A stretch of 64,000 nucleotides of DNA. Source: Streptomyces cyaneochromogenes. Its GTDB lineage: Bacteria; Actinomycetota; Actinomycetes; Streptomycetales; Streptomycetaceae. The notes under the pieces were generated by a model. That model had not been told where the DNA came from. It did not search any database and saw nothing but the letters and a program-made list of their open reading frames with translations. The DNA lies in NCBI RefSeq assembly GCF_003963535.1, contig NZ_CP034539.1, forward strand, positions 8,370,001 to 8,434,000. The letters are read 5' to 3'. Below, piece after piece: positions 8,926-17,413 of this stretch (its first letter is position 1; the number at the start of each line of letters is the position of its first letter). Both the position numbers and the translations under genes were made by a program.

Positions 8926-9795
8926 GTGGACAATGCAGCCGAGACCCGGGAGTTTCTGACCTCCCGCCGCGCCAGGATCAGCCCGCAGCAGGCGGGGTTG
9001 CCCGCCCATGGCCCCCGTCGGGTACCGGGACTGCGGCGCGCCGAGGTCGCGCAGCTCGCCGGCGTCAGCGTCGAGTACTACGCGCGGCTGGAGCGCGGTG
9101 ACCTGTCCGGAGTCTCTGAGCAGGTCCTTGACGCCCTCGCTCGGGCGCTGCGGTTGAGTGAGGACGACCGCACCCATCTCGAGGATCTTGCCCGTGCCGC
9201 CGGTCAGGGACGGCGACGCCGACGCCGGGCGGTCGCCGCCTCGGTGCGGCCGAACCTGCAGCGTCTCCTGGACTCCATGGCCTGCCCGGCGTTCGTCCTG
9301 AACGGCCGTGGTGACGTCCTGGCCGCCAACAGCCTCGGCCGTGCCCTGTACGCCCCCATGATCGAAGCTGCCGGGGGAGCCACCCCCAACCATGGCCGGT
9401 TCATATTCCTGGACCCCCGCTCCCGCCAGTTCTGGGGCGACTGGGAAAGCGCCGCCGACAACCTGGTCGCTCTCCTGCACGCCCAGGCCGGCCGCGACCC
9501 CTACGACAAGGACCTCACCGACCTCATCGGTGAGCTGTCCACCCGCAGTGACGATTTCCGTACCCGCTGGGCCGGCCACGACGTCCGCCAGTACCACCAG
9601 GGCGCCAAAGCCATCCACCACCCCCTGGTCGGCACCCTTCACCTCGCCTACGAATCCCTCGACCTGCCCGCCGACGGCCTCATCCTGTTCGCCTACGGCG
9701 CCGAGCCGGGCAGCGACTCCGAAGACGCCCTGCGCATCCTCGCCAGCTGGGCCGCCGACCACGATCCCGACCCAGCCGCGCACCCGCACCGATAG
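8926..9795 (+). CDS. XRE regulator with MmyB-like ligand-binding domain
   Basis: 289 aa from the GTG at 8926, chosen because family members begin close to DNAAETREFLTSRRARI; the frame is open upstream to 8863. The helix-turn-helix (VPGLRRAEVAQLAGVSVEYYARLERG, residues about 30-55) is followed by a PAS-like MmyB domain starting near residue 110 (SMACPAFVLNGRGDVLAAN) and ending with LHLAYESLDLP. Members of this family usually repress a divergently transcribed oxidoreductase or hydrolase gene and respond to a small hydrophobic ligand. Here the divergent gene is the alpha/beta hydrolase, about 160 bp away. Confidence 0.9.
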   Translation: MDNAAETREFLTSRRARISPQQAGLPAHGPRRVPGLRRAEVAQLAGVSVEYYARLERGDLSGVSEQVLDALARALRLSEDDRTHLEDLARAAGQGRRRRRRAVAASVRPNLQRLLDSMACPAFVLNGRGDVLAANSLGRALYAPMIEAAGGATPNHGRFIFLDPRSRQFWGDWESAADNLVALLHAQAGRDPYDKDLTDLIGELSTRSDDFRTRWAGHDVRQYHQGAKAIHHPLVGTLHLAYESLDLPADGLILFAYGAEPGSDSEDALRILASWAADHDPDPAAHPHR

Positions 9796-10001
9796 CAGCC
9801 GGGCGTTGGGCCGACGCCCTCGCGTGGGACCGACGTCGCGCGACAAGGGCAGCTCCCGCTCCCGTCAGTCCATCACTACGACGAGCGGTGCCATCAAGTT
9901 CCCGGGCCCGGCATACCTGTTCGCTGCGGAGAGCAGCCAGGTGCCCCGTCGACCTCGACACGCTGACGCGCCAGTCCTGAGGACCTGCTGGGATCGAGAA
10001 C

Positions 10002-10946
10002 ACTGTCAACAACGCTCGTGGTCACTACAGGCTGCTCGTCGAACGCGTCCGTGCCGGCCGCCCGGTTGCGCATGTCGCGGCCGAGATGGGCATCTCACGC
10101 GTCACGGCCCACAAGTGGATCCGCCGCTGGCGGGCAGAAGGTGAACCAGGGCTGCACGACCGCTCCAGTCGCCCGGTGACGACACCCCACCGCACCGCGG
10201 CCGCCATGGGGGCCCGGGTGTGCCGACTGCGCCAGGACCGCAAGCTCGGACCCGCCCGCCTCGGCCCGATCCTGGGCCTGCCCGCCTCGACCGTGCACCG
10301 CATCCTGACCCGGCACGGCCTGAACCGGCTGGCGTTCATGGACCGGCCCACCGGACAGGTCATCCGCCGCTACGAACGCGCCCGGCCCGGCGAGCTGGTC
10401 CACATCGACGTCAAGAAACTCGGCCGGATCCCCGACGGCGGCGGCCACAGGACGCTCGGCCGCCAGGCCGGCCGGGCCACCCGCGGCGGCATGGGCTTCG
10501 ACTACATCCACTCCGCCGTCGACGACCACACCCGCCTCGCCTACAGCGAGATCCACGCGGACGAGAAGGCCACCACCTGCGCCGGCTTCCTCACCCGCGC
10601 CGCCGCGTTCTTCCACACACACGGCATCACCCGCATCGAGCACGTGCTCACCGACAACGCCTGGGCCTACCGCAAGAGCCTGGCCTGGAAAGAAGCCCTC
10701 GCCCGGATCGGCGCCACCGGCAAACTGACCCGCATCTACCGGCCCCAGACCAACGGCAAGGTCGAACGCTTCAACCGCACCCTGCTCGAGGAATGGGCCT
10801 ACCTGCGGCCCTACACCAGCAACACCGAACGCACCGCAGCCCTCGACAGCTTCCTGCACACCTACAACTACCATCGCTGCCACACCGCACTCGGCGGCCA
10901 CCCACCGATCACCCGCGTCAACAACCCTGCGGGTCAATACATCTAG
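10002..10946 (+). CDS. IS481-family transposase, probably 5' truncated
   Basis: Helix-turn-helix GRPVAHVAAEMGISRVTAHKW, linker ELVHIDVKKLG (first Asp), core SAVDDHTRLAYSE, VLTDNAWAYR (second Asp) and PQTNGKVERFNRTL (Glu): all catalytic residues are present. The HTH lies upstream of the first ATG (10086), and the frame continues back to about 10002 without ATG, GTG or TTG, so the true start is lost or non-canonical. Codons 10005-10029 read VNNARGHY, which resembles the C-terminal end of another IS481 transposase and repeats 20 of 25 bp of this element's own right end in the same orientation. The stop TAG lies just outside the IS end. Confidence 0.82.
   Translation, partial: TVNNARGHYRLLVERVRAGRPVAHVAAEMGISRVTAHKWIRRWRAEGEPGLHDRSSRPVTTPHRTAAAMGARVCRLRQDRKLGPARLGPILGLPASTVHRILTRHGLNRLAFMDRPTGQVIRRYERARPGELVHIDVKKLGRIPDGGGHRTLGRQAGRATRGGMGFDYIHSAVDDHTRLAYSEIHADEKATTCAGFLTRAAAFFHTHGITRIEHVLTDNAWAYRKSLAWKEALARIGATGKLTRIYRPQTNGKVERFNRTLLEEWAYLRPYTSNTERTAALDSFLHTYNYHRCHTALGGHPPITRVNNPAGQYI
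10917..10941 (+). repeat. IS481 right terminal repeat, 25 bp
   Basis: Ends GGGTCAATACA, the reverse complement of a TGT end. It is identical over 25 bp to 5266-5290 in inverted orientation. The target adjacent to it supplies the transposase stop codon. Confidence 0.75.
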
Positions 10947-10951
10947 GGCGC

Positions 10952-11536
10952 TCATGAGCGCTTCCTCGGGGCGCGGGCCGGGCCGTGGTTGTGCTTGGGG
11001 CGCATGCGTGTGCCCGCCAGGTGCAGGAGCCGGTACACGGTGCCGACGGAGTAGCTGCACTCCTCGGCCAGGTCCGGCACCGTGGCGCCGGCCTCGTACC
11101 GCGCCCGCAGGGACAACGCGAGCTTCATGCGCCGTGCGGCATGGGCTGCGGAACGGATGCGCAGCGTCTGCTGAGTGGTACGGGGCGTGCCCCCGGCCTC
11201 GATCAACAGCCGCCGCGCCACACGTCGCGTCACCGACCCCGCCACAGCCAACTCCGCGAGCGTGGCGCCCTGTTGCTCGTAGAGGCGGCGCAGGCGAGCC
11301 GCGAGGTTGCGGCGGGCTTGCCCGTCGCGCAGCCTGCGCGTCTGCCACGAGGTACGCATCACGGTCCCGGCCTCGCGCAGACGGTTGAGGACCGTGCCGT
11401 ACGACAGACCGCTCGTGGCGACGAGTTCGGCGACCGTGGCACCCAACTCGTACTGCTCACGCAGACCTTGAGGAGTGACCGATTCACTCTCGACATCGAT
11501 AGGTGGAGGCTGTGGAGTCACGCGGCGGAGTTCCAT
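10952..11536 (-). CDS. DNA-binding protein with three helix-turn-helix repeats
   Basis: 194 aa. Three similar units of about 50 residues each carry a putative helix-turn-helix: YELGATVAELVATSGLSYGT, then YEQQGATLAELAVAGSVTRR, then YEAGATVPDLAEECSYSVGT, each followed by a (L/R)L(R/I)(E/L)AG helix and a basic linker. The protein is very basic and ends in a PKHNHGPARAPRKRS tail. Three similar HTH units suggest binding to repeated DNA sites. The ATG at 11536 overlaps the upstream gene by 19 bp, so the pair is coupled. It ends 6 bp from the stop of the IS481 transposase. The biological role is not known. Confidence 0.7.
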   Translation of the reverse strand: MELRRVTPQPPPIDVESESVTPQGLREQYELGATVAELVATSGLSYGTVLNRLREAGTVMRTSWQTRRLRDGQARRNLAARLRRLYEQQGATLAELAVAGSVTRRVARRLLIEAGGTPRTTQQTLRIRSAAHAARRMKLALSLRARYEAGATVPDLAEECSYSVGTVYRLLHLAGTRMRPKHNHGPARAPRKRS

Positions 11537-13055
11537 TCCCTGAGGGCTTCGGCATGGGCAGCGGCCAGCTCGTCGTAACTGCGCTGGTCAGCAGGGGTGA
11601 TGAGGATCAGTCGGCCATCGGTGGCCAGGCGCCAATCGGCGGCAGCCCGACCGGTGACCGGGTCGAGGACGCTCCCGCCCGGCGTCTGCCACGCGGACGG
11701 GACTTCATCGGGCCGCGGTGCCGGAACCAGGACCTGGCGCCCGTCGCGGACGATCACAACGGCCTTGCTGCGGTGCTCCGCGAACCGGTCCAGCGCCTCC
11801 CGGTACGCCGCCCGCTCGGCTGTGTGCAGAGTCCTGCGGCGGACCGCGACGCCCGCCGTGGCGTAGCACTGGGCGATGCCGTCCCAGCCCTCAGCCGGCC
11901 GTGCACCCAGTTCCGAGGCCGCGTCCTGAGAGCTGTTACCGAAGCCCTCCACGGCGTGGGGAGCGAGGGTCCAGGTCTCGCCCTCGTGGTGCACCAGACC
12001 GTGGTCGGCCAGGCGCCGCAGGGTCCGGTAGGCAGTGGCGCGGGACACGGAGGCCGTACCGACAAGATCGCTGACCGTCTGAGCGGGCCGGACGTGCAGC
12101 GCCCCGATGATCACGAGGGCGGAGCTGCCAAGGCCGCGGTGGGCGAAGGCGTCGTGGCCCATCAGGCGGGCGATGACGGTCGAGTCGATGTCGGCCGTCA
12201 TGGCCGTCTCAGGGGTGGTCCACTCCTCAAGTGCCAGGTCGGGGGGGTACTGAGTGGTCCAGAAACGAGACAGTGAGGCGGAGCCACGACGGCCACCGGC
12301 GCTGCCGTGGTCGAGGTACCAGGTGGAGCCCTCCCGGCCGTGACCGACCCGCAGCCGCCGCAGCCAGCCCCCAGGCTTGAGAACGGTCTCGTAGACCACG
12401 CGCAGCGTCGTCCGCGAGATCCCTGCTTCCTCCGCGGTCTGCCGTTCGCTGGCGTGGTGCAGCGGGCCACCGGCAATCTCGGCGAAGTTCAGATGGGCCC
12501 GCAGCACCCGTAGCGCGGTCCGTCCCCGCTCGCCGGGCCAGGGCGTGGTCTCGATGCGGTCCCGCAGTGCGGCGAGAACCTCGTAGGCGTGGTGACGAGA
12601 GTCCAGCACCCGGGTTCCGGCGACCACAGCTGTCGCGCTGGCCCACACCCGGCGGATGTAGTCCAGGGCGCGTGCCTGCCCGAACGCAGTGCGATGTGCC
12701 GGGCGTGCCGGCCACCCTCGTGATCGGGGTGCAGCAGCAGCCGGATCAGCTCGTCGATGCTTCCGCCGGGCCGGGCGACATGGCAGGCGATCGCCGCTGT
12801 GACGCGGTGCCCGTGCTCGGCTGCCCCTGCCTGGTCGGGGCGCACGGTCACGGTCCGGCCATCGGAGCCGAGCCTGCTGTAACTGCCCGTCGCGTAGCGG
12901 CCGGTGAGATCCCCGAGCAGGACGAGTTCGGCCGCAGCCGGGCGAAGGTGGTGAAGGCCCAGTCGGCCGAACGGGTGAGGGATCTGCCGCTGTGGTTCTG
13001 CCTGATGACTGTGGTGTGGCACGGTGAGGTCGTCTCGCAAAGACAAGGGCGCCAC
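11518..13055 (-). pseudogene. Winged-helix DNA-binding protein, frameshifted
   Basis: Two frames must be joined. The N-terminal part runs from 13055 (MAPLSLRDDLTVPHH) to HEGGRHARHIALRSG, and the C-terminal part starts at QARALDYIRRVWASA. The join is near 12675-12685, where one base has been gained or lost. The C-terminal part holds two HTH segments: ASERQTAEEAGISRTTLRVV and a winged helix QTVSDLVGTASVSRATAYRT. The whole would be about 510 aa. The last codons overlap the triple-HTH gene. Such pairs occur in actinobacterial integrated elements, but I do not recognise a named function. The shift could be real decay or a sequencing error. Confidence 0.6.
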
Positions 13056-13112
13056 CCAGGCCCGCTAAAACCACGGGTGATGCCCGGAACCGACCTCCAA
13101 TCGGTGCCAGCG

Positions 13113-13142
13113 ATGCCTCCAGGATTGCCGTCCTGGAGGCAT
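13113..13142. terminator. Hairpin, 12-bp perfect stem
   Basis: ATGCCTCCAGGA pairs with TCCTGGAGGCAT around a 6-nt loop. There is no T-tract. It lies about 60 bp upstream of the frameshifted winged-helix gene, so it may end transcription coming from the right or be a regulatory structure. Confidence 0.45.
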
Positions 13143-13428
13143 TCGTATGCCTGGCCCCGCTCCGGAGGCAGGCGTCCCCATCACAACTCGACCAAGGCAG
13201 GAACAGAGAGAGCCGCCGAGGTCACCGCTCCTGATCGATCTCCGTCAACTCGGGTCCCTCAGCGGCAAGTTACAGAAGGATCGCCTCTGACTGCCTCTGA
13301 GCGACCCAGGTCGAACCGGGGTCGAATCGAGCGTTTCCCTCTGACTGCCTCCGATCGCCTCTGCAACCCGTCCTAGCAGGTCACAGCCGCTTCGACCTTC
13401 ATGAGCCCAGGTCAGAGGGGTGCGGTCG
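13143..13428. other. Gene-free stretch with a short direct repeat
   Basis: No gene is seen. The 14-mer CCTCTGACTGCCTC occurs at 13284-13297 and 13338-13351 in the same orientation, 54 bp apart. This is the right border of the IS-rich region, directly before the secreted-protein fragment. Confidence 0.4.
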
Positions 13429-13431
13429 GAT

Positions 13432-13569
13432 TACCACGAGTACACGGTCATCACGCCTGGCTCCTCCACGCGCGGAGCTCGCCGGATCGTCACCGGTGAG
13501 GAGAACCAGGAGGACTACTACACGGCCGACCACTACGAGTCGTTCGACCTGGTCGACTACGGCTGCTGA
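13432..13569 (+). pseudogene. 3' fragment of the small secreted protein gene
   Basis: 45 codons ending in a stop match the C-terminus of the intact protein at 1302-1691 almost exactly: YHEYTVITPGSSTRGARRIV is identical, then TGEENQEDYYTADHYESFDL against TGEETREDYYTADHYESFDL, and VDYGC against INYGC. No signal peptide or start precedes it; similarity begins abruptly at 13429. The fragment is on the opposite strand from the intact copy, so the two form an inverted pair 12 kb apart. Confidence 0.85.
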
Positions 13570-13631
13570 GCCCCTGAAGGGCACGGTCGACGCCGCGCAG
13601 CGGCGCGATCGGCCGGAAGTCCGGTCCGAGC

Positions 13632-13832
13632 TCAGCCGGACTTCCGGCTCTCGGCCGCCGCGAACAGCGCGAACGCCAGCACCAGCAGTGCGACGCTCGC
13701 GTAGATCTCGAAGCCGTCGAGGAAGTCGAGTCCTTGGACGAGGCCCCAGTCCCAGTCGGTGAACTCGTTCACCAGGCCTGCGACGCCCTGCACCAGGGCG
13801 ACGACTCCGAGGATCTCCAGAAACTGCTTCAT
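13632..13832 (-). CDS. Small integral membrane protein, 66 aa
   Basis: Starts MKQFLEILGVVALVQGVAGL and contains two hydrophobic segments, residues about 5-20 and 45-60 (IYASVALLVLAFALFAAAE), separated by the acidic, Trp-rich loop EFTDWDWGLVQGLDFLDG. A longer frame exists upstream (to 14081), but it runs through the 21-bp repeats, so I chose the ATG at 13832, which is preceded by GGGGCGAGAG. It is divergent from the sensor kinase gene at 14054. Function unknown. Confidence 0.7.
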   Translation of the reverse strand: MKQFLEILGVVALVQGVAGLVNEFTDWDWGLVQGLDFLDGFEIYASVALLVLAFALFAAAESRKSG

Positions 13833-13921
13833 GCCATGACTCTCGCCCCGCGGACCCCCCACGCCAATCGGCCGCGGGGCGAGCCATGTCCGACGGAAGT
13901 CCACGTTCCGGAGCGGCTCGC

Positions 13922-13984
13922 CGCGACCAGGGTCTCGGATGCCGCGACCAAGGTCTCCGACGGCGCGACCAAGGTCTCCGACGG
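13922..13984 (+). repeat. Three tandem 21-bp repeats upstream of the sensor kinase
   Basis: Three consecutive 21-bp units, the last two identical, each contain GCGACCAAGGTCTC (first unit GCGACCAGGGTCTC). A fourth partial unit follows as an inverted half, GCGACTTTGGTCGG. Each unit holds a GACC-N2-GGTC dyad. They lie 70-130 bp upstream of the kinase start, where regulator sites are expected, in the divergent promoter region shared with the 66-aa membrane protein gene. Confidence 0.75.
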
Positions 13985-14053
13985 CGCGACTTTGGTCGGC
14001 GATCACGCCCGAACGGACGCGTCGGGACCCCATACTGCGTAGATTTGTCGACC

Positions 14054-15298
14054 GTGAGTGGTGACAAGCAGGTGTCCGCACCGCAGGCGTTCGCGGGGCG
14101 GCGCTGGCTGCTGCCCTCGGCTCTGATCAAGGAGTTCGACCCGGACCCCGAGCGCTCCGGGCGGCCCCGGCGCACCGCGCGCGACTGGGTGGTCGACTTC
14201 ACCTGCTTCCTGCTGGCCGTCTTCATCGGGCTGCTCGCCGCGGACACGATGAAGAGCGAGGACCTTCCGCCGGGCTACGCCGCCTTCGACCAGGTGGTGG
14301 GCGCGCTCTCCTGCGCCGCGGTGTGGCTGCGGCGCCGCTGGCCGGTCGGATTCGCCGTCGCGATGGTCCCGCTCGCCCTGGTGTCGAGCACCGCGGGCGG
14401 CGCGAGCATCATCGCCCTGTTCACCCTCGCCGTGCACCGGCCCTTCCGGTACGTGGCCTGGGTCGCCGGAACGTACGCGCTGCTGAACCCGGTGTACTTC
14501 CTGTACCGCCCCGAGCCCGACCTGTCGTACCTGTGGTCGGTCTTCCTGGCCTCGCTGCTGACCGTGGCAGTGGTCGGCTGGGGCATGGTCGCCCGGTCCA
14601 AACGGCAGCTCATGGTGAGCCTGCGCGACCGCGCCCGGCGTGCCGAGACGGAGGCGCGGCTGCGTGCCGAGCAGGCGCAGCGGCTCGCCCGTGAGGCCAT
14701 CGCCCGGGAGATGCACGACGTCCTCGCCCATCGGCTGACCCTGCTCAGCGTGCACGCGGGCGCGCTGGAGTTCCGGCCCGACGCGCCCCGCGAGGAGATC
14801 GCGCGGGCGGCCGGTGTCATCCGGGAGAGCGCCCACGAGGCCCTCCAGGACCTGCGGGAGATCATCGGCGTGCTGCGGACGGGCGAGGGCGACGACGCCG
14901 GCCGCCCGCAGCCGACCCTCGCGGCCCTGGAGGGGCTGGTCACCGAGTCCCGCGAGGCGGGCATGAAGGTCACCCTCGACCAGCGCGTCGCCGACCCGGC
15001 CGCCGTGGCCGCCTCCGTCGGTCGCACCGCCTACCGCATCGCACAGGAGGGCCTGACCAACGCCCGCAAGCACGCTCCCGGCACGGAGGTGACGGTGACG
15101 GTGACCGGCGCACCGGGCGAGGGGCTGTCCGTGGCGGTGCGCAATCCCGCGCCCGACGGCGAGGTTCCGCATGTGCCCGGCTCGGGGCAGGGCCTGATCG
15201 GCCTGACGGAACGGGCCACGCTGACGGGCGGCCGGCTGGAGCACGGGCCGGCCGCGGACGGAGGCTTCGAATTGCGGGCCTGGCTGCCGTGGGGGTGA
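14054..15298 (+). CDS. NarL-type sensor histidine kinase
   Basis: 414 aa from GTG 14054 (VSGDKQVSAPQAF). The frame is open further upstream, but that part lies in the tandem repeats. Several membrane segments lie between residues about 50 and 190. They are followed by a coiled coil and a HisKA_3 domain, with the phosphoacceptor His in AREMHDVLAHRLTLLSVHAG, and a HATPase domain with the N-box QEGLTNARKHAPG and the G-box GSGQGLIGLTERA. There is no extracellular sensor domain beyond short loops, so it probably senses a membrane signal. The cognate regulator follows at 15473. Confidence 0.93.
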   Translation: MSGDKQVSAPQAFAGRRWLLPSALIKEFDPDPERSGRPRRTARDWVVDFTCFLLAVFIGLLAADTMKSEDLPPGYAAFDQVVGALSCAAVWLRRRWPVGFAVAMVPLALVSSTAGGASIIALFTLAVHRPFRYVAWVAGTYALLNPVYFLYRPEPDLSYLWSVFLASLLTVAVVGWGMVARSKRQLMVSLRDRARRAETEARLRAEQAQRLAREAIAREMHDVLAHRLTLLSVHAGALEFRPDAPREEIARAAGVIRESAHEALQDLREIIGVLRTGEGDDAGRPQPTLAALEGLVTESREAGMKVTLDQRVADPAAVAASVGRTAYRIAQEGLTNARKHAPGTEVTVTVTGAPGEGLSVAVRNPAPDGEVPHVPGSGQGLIGLTERATLTGGRLEHGPAADGGFELRAWLPWG

Positions 15299-15472
15299 CG
15301 CCGGGCGGTCCGGCCGCGCGGTGCCCAGGAGCCGCCCGGGTGTGGGCTGTTGCGGTTCCCGCGGTTCCGCGCCCACGCGCGCGTGCGTCACGGGATCACC
15401 GCTCGTGCCCGAGGGGCACGCTCCAGGCAGTCCGGCACCTCCACGCCGTACAACCGTGATTACGTAAGGCAC

Positions 15473-16153
15473 ATGACTGCGATCAGACTCCTCCTCGTCG
15501 ACGACGACCCGCTGGTCCGGGCCGGCCTGTCCTTCATGCTGGGCGGCGCCGACGACATCGAGATCGTCGGTGAGGCGGCCGACGGCTCCGAGGTGGAGAC
15601 GCTGGTCGACCGCACCCGCCCCGACGTGGTCCTGATGGACATCCGGATGCCGTCGGTCGACGGGCTCACGGCCACCGAACGGCTGCGCGGCAGGAAGGAC
15701 GCCCCGCAGGTCGTGCTGCTGACCACCTTCCACGCCGACGAGCAGGTGCTGCGCGCCCTGCGCGCCGGAGCCGCCGGGTTCGTGCTCAAGGACACCCCGC
15801 CCGCCGAGATCGTCGACGCCGTGCGCCGCGTGGCGGCCGGCGACCCGGTCCTGTCGCCCACCGTGACACGCCAGTTGATGGACCACGCGGCCGGCAGCGC
15901 CGCCGACACCCGCCGCACGAGCGCGCGTGAGCGGCTCGCCGCGCTCAACGACCGCGAGCGCGAAGTCGCCGTCGTGGTGGGCCGGGGCCTGTCCAACGCC
16001 GAGATCGCCGCGGAGCTCTTCATGAGCGTCGCCACCGTCAAGACCCATGTCTCCCGCGTCCTGGCCAAGCTCGACCTCAACAACCGTGTGCAGATCGCCC
16101 TGTTGGCGTACGACGCGGGACTTCTGGAGGAACTGGAGGGCGACGGGCACTAG
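15473..16153 (+). CDS. NarL/LuxR-family response regulator
   Basis: 226 aa. Receiver domain with LLLVDDDPLVRAG (acidic pocket), phosphorylatable Asp in PDVVLMDIRMP, Thr in LLTTFHAD and Lys in FVLKDTPP. The C-terminal LuxR HTH is NDREREVAVVVGRGLSNAEI followed by SVATVKTHVSRVLAKL. I chose the ATG at 15473 because it fits the start of the receiver fold (MTAIRLLLVDDD); an earlier in-frame start at 15350 adds only Arg-rich sequence. Partner of the sensor kinase 175 bp upstream. The target is unknown, but the P450 gene follows 44 bp later in the same direction. Confidence 0.94.
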   Translation: MTAIRLLLVDDDPLVRAGLSFMLGGADDIEIVGEAADGSEVETLVDRTRPDVVLMDIRMPSVDGLTATERLRGRKDAPQVVLLTTFHADEQVLRALRAGAAGFVLKDTPPAEIVDAVRRVAAGDPVLSPTVTRQLMDHAAGSAADTRRTSARERLAALNDREREVAVVVGRGLSNAEIAAELFMSVATVKTHVSRVLAKLDLNNRVQIALLAYDAGLLEELEGDGH

Positions 16154-16197
16154 CGAGGCTTCCCCTGCGTTGTCGGGGTGGTGGGAAGGGGAGGGGC

Positions 16198-17379
16198 ATG
16201 GCCGAAGTGATCGACCTGGGGGAGTTCGGGGGAGAGGGGTTCCGCGAGAACCCGCATCCTGTGTACGAGCGCCTGCGGGCAAGGGGCCCTGTGCACCGGG
16301 TCCTGCTGCCCGGCTGGCAGTCCGAGGTCTGGCTCGTCGTCGGGCACGAGGAGGCACGCGCGGCCCTCGCCGATCAGCGGCTGTCCAAGGACGGTGCCAA
16401 GATCGGCCTGAAGTCGCTCGAGGAGGAGCTGATCGGCAAGAGCCTGCTGGCCACTGATCCGCCCCAGCACACCCGGCTGCGCGGGCTCATCTCACGCGCT
16501 TTCACGATGCGCCGTGTAGAGGCACTGCGCCCGAGGGTCCGCCGGATCACCGACGACCTGCTCGACGCGATGCTGCCGCGGGGCCGCGCCGACCTCGTGG
16601 AATCGTTCGCCCACCCGCTGCCACTCACGGTCATCTGCGAACTGCTGGGCGTGCCCGATATGGACCGCGTGGAGTTCCGCAAGATGTCGACGGAGGCGAT
16701 AGCGCCCACCACCCCGGGCAACGAGCTCGAGGCCTTCACCCGCCTCGGGGCGTACTTCACCGATCTGATCGAGGACAAGAGGTGCGCCGGCCCGAGCGGT
16801 GACCTGCTGAGCGACCTGATCCGCACCACGGCCGAGGACGGCGACCGGCTTTCCCCCGACGAACTGCGGGGCATGGCCTTCATCCTGCTGATCGCCGGCC
16901 ATGAGACGACGGTCAACCTCATCACCAGCGGCGTCCACGCCCTGCTGACCCACCCCGACCAACTCGCCGCCCTGCGCGCCGACATGAGCCTTCTGGACGG
17001 CGCGGTGGAGGAGATGCTGCGCTACGAGGGCCCGGTGGAGACGGCGTCGTTCCGGTATGCCGCCGAGCCCCTGGCGATCGCCGGCACCCACATCGAGAAG
17101 GGCGAAGCGGTGATGGTCGGTCTCACCGCGGCCAATCGGGACGCGAGCCGCTATGCCGCTCCCGACACCTTCGACATCCGGCGCGACACTCGCGGCCACG
17201 TCGCCTTCGGCCACGGCATCCACTTCTGCCTGGGCGCACCCCTGGCCCGTCTGGAGGCCCGCACGGCGATCCGGTCGCTGCTGGAGCGTGCTCCGGACCT
17301 GGCTCCGGACGGCCCGCCGGGGGAGTGGCTGCCGGGGATGCTGGTACGCGGGGTGCGGAGTCTGCCGGTGCGCTGGTAG
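16198..17379 (+). CDS. Cytochrome P450
   Basis: 393 aa soluble bacterial P450 of the CYP107-like group, a haem monooxygenase. The I-helix motif is AGHETT (about residue 237), the K-helix motif EEMLR (ExxR), and the haem-binding loop FGHGIHFCLGAPLAR, with Cys as the axial ligand. The length is normal. A strong GGGGAGGGGC ribosome-binding site precedes the ATG. No ferredoxin gene is adjacent, so electron partners come from elsewhere. The substrate cannot be predicted. It may be co-transcribed with the two-component pair. Confidence 0.94.
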   Translation: MAEVIDLGEFGGEGFRENPHPVYERLRARGPVHRVLLPGWQSEVWLVVGHEEARAALADQRLSKDGAKIGLKSLEEELIGKSLLATDPPQHTRLRGLISRAFTMRRVEALRPRVRRITDDLLDAMLPRGRADLVESFAHPLPLTVICELLGVPDMDRVEFRKMSTEAIAPTTPGNELEAFTRLGAYFTDLIEDKRCAGPSGDLLSDLIRTTAEDGDRLSPDELRGMAFILLIAGHETTVNLITSGVHALLTHPDQLAALRADMSLLDGAVEEMLRYEGPVETASFRYAAEPLAIAGTHIEKGEAVMVGLTAANRDASRYAAPDTFDIRRDTRGHVAFGHGIHFCLGAPLARLEARTAIRSLLERAPDLAPDGPPGEWLPGMLVRGVRSLPVRW

Positions 17380-17413
17380 CTGAGCGGTGCCAAGGCCTTG
17401 TGCGACGGGCGCT

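Noticed and set aside
12676..13074. N-terminal 130 residues of the 518-residue ORF ending at 11518
   Set aside because: Arg/Pro/Ser-rich and unlike a folded domain, whereas the overlapping frame from 13055 fits a protein; hence the frameshift interpretation.
1..13600. A tRNA or classical att site for an integrative element
   Set aside because: No tRNA-like cloverleaf or integrase gene was found; the inverted gene copies are the only border signature.
13922..13998. CRISPR-like array in the 21-bp repeats
   Set aside because: Units are directly adjacent without spacers and too few; no cas genes are near.
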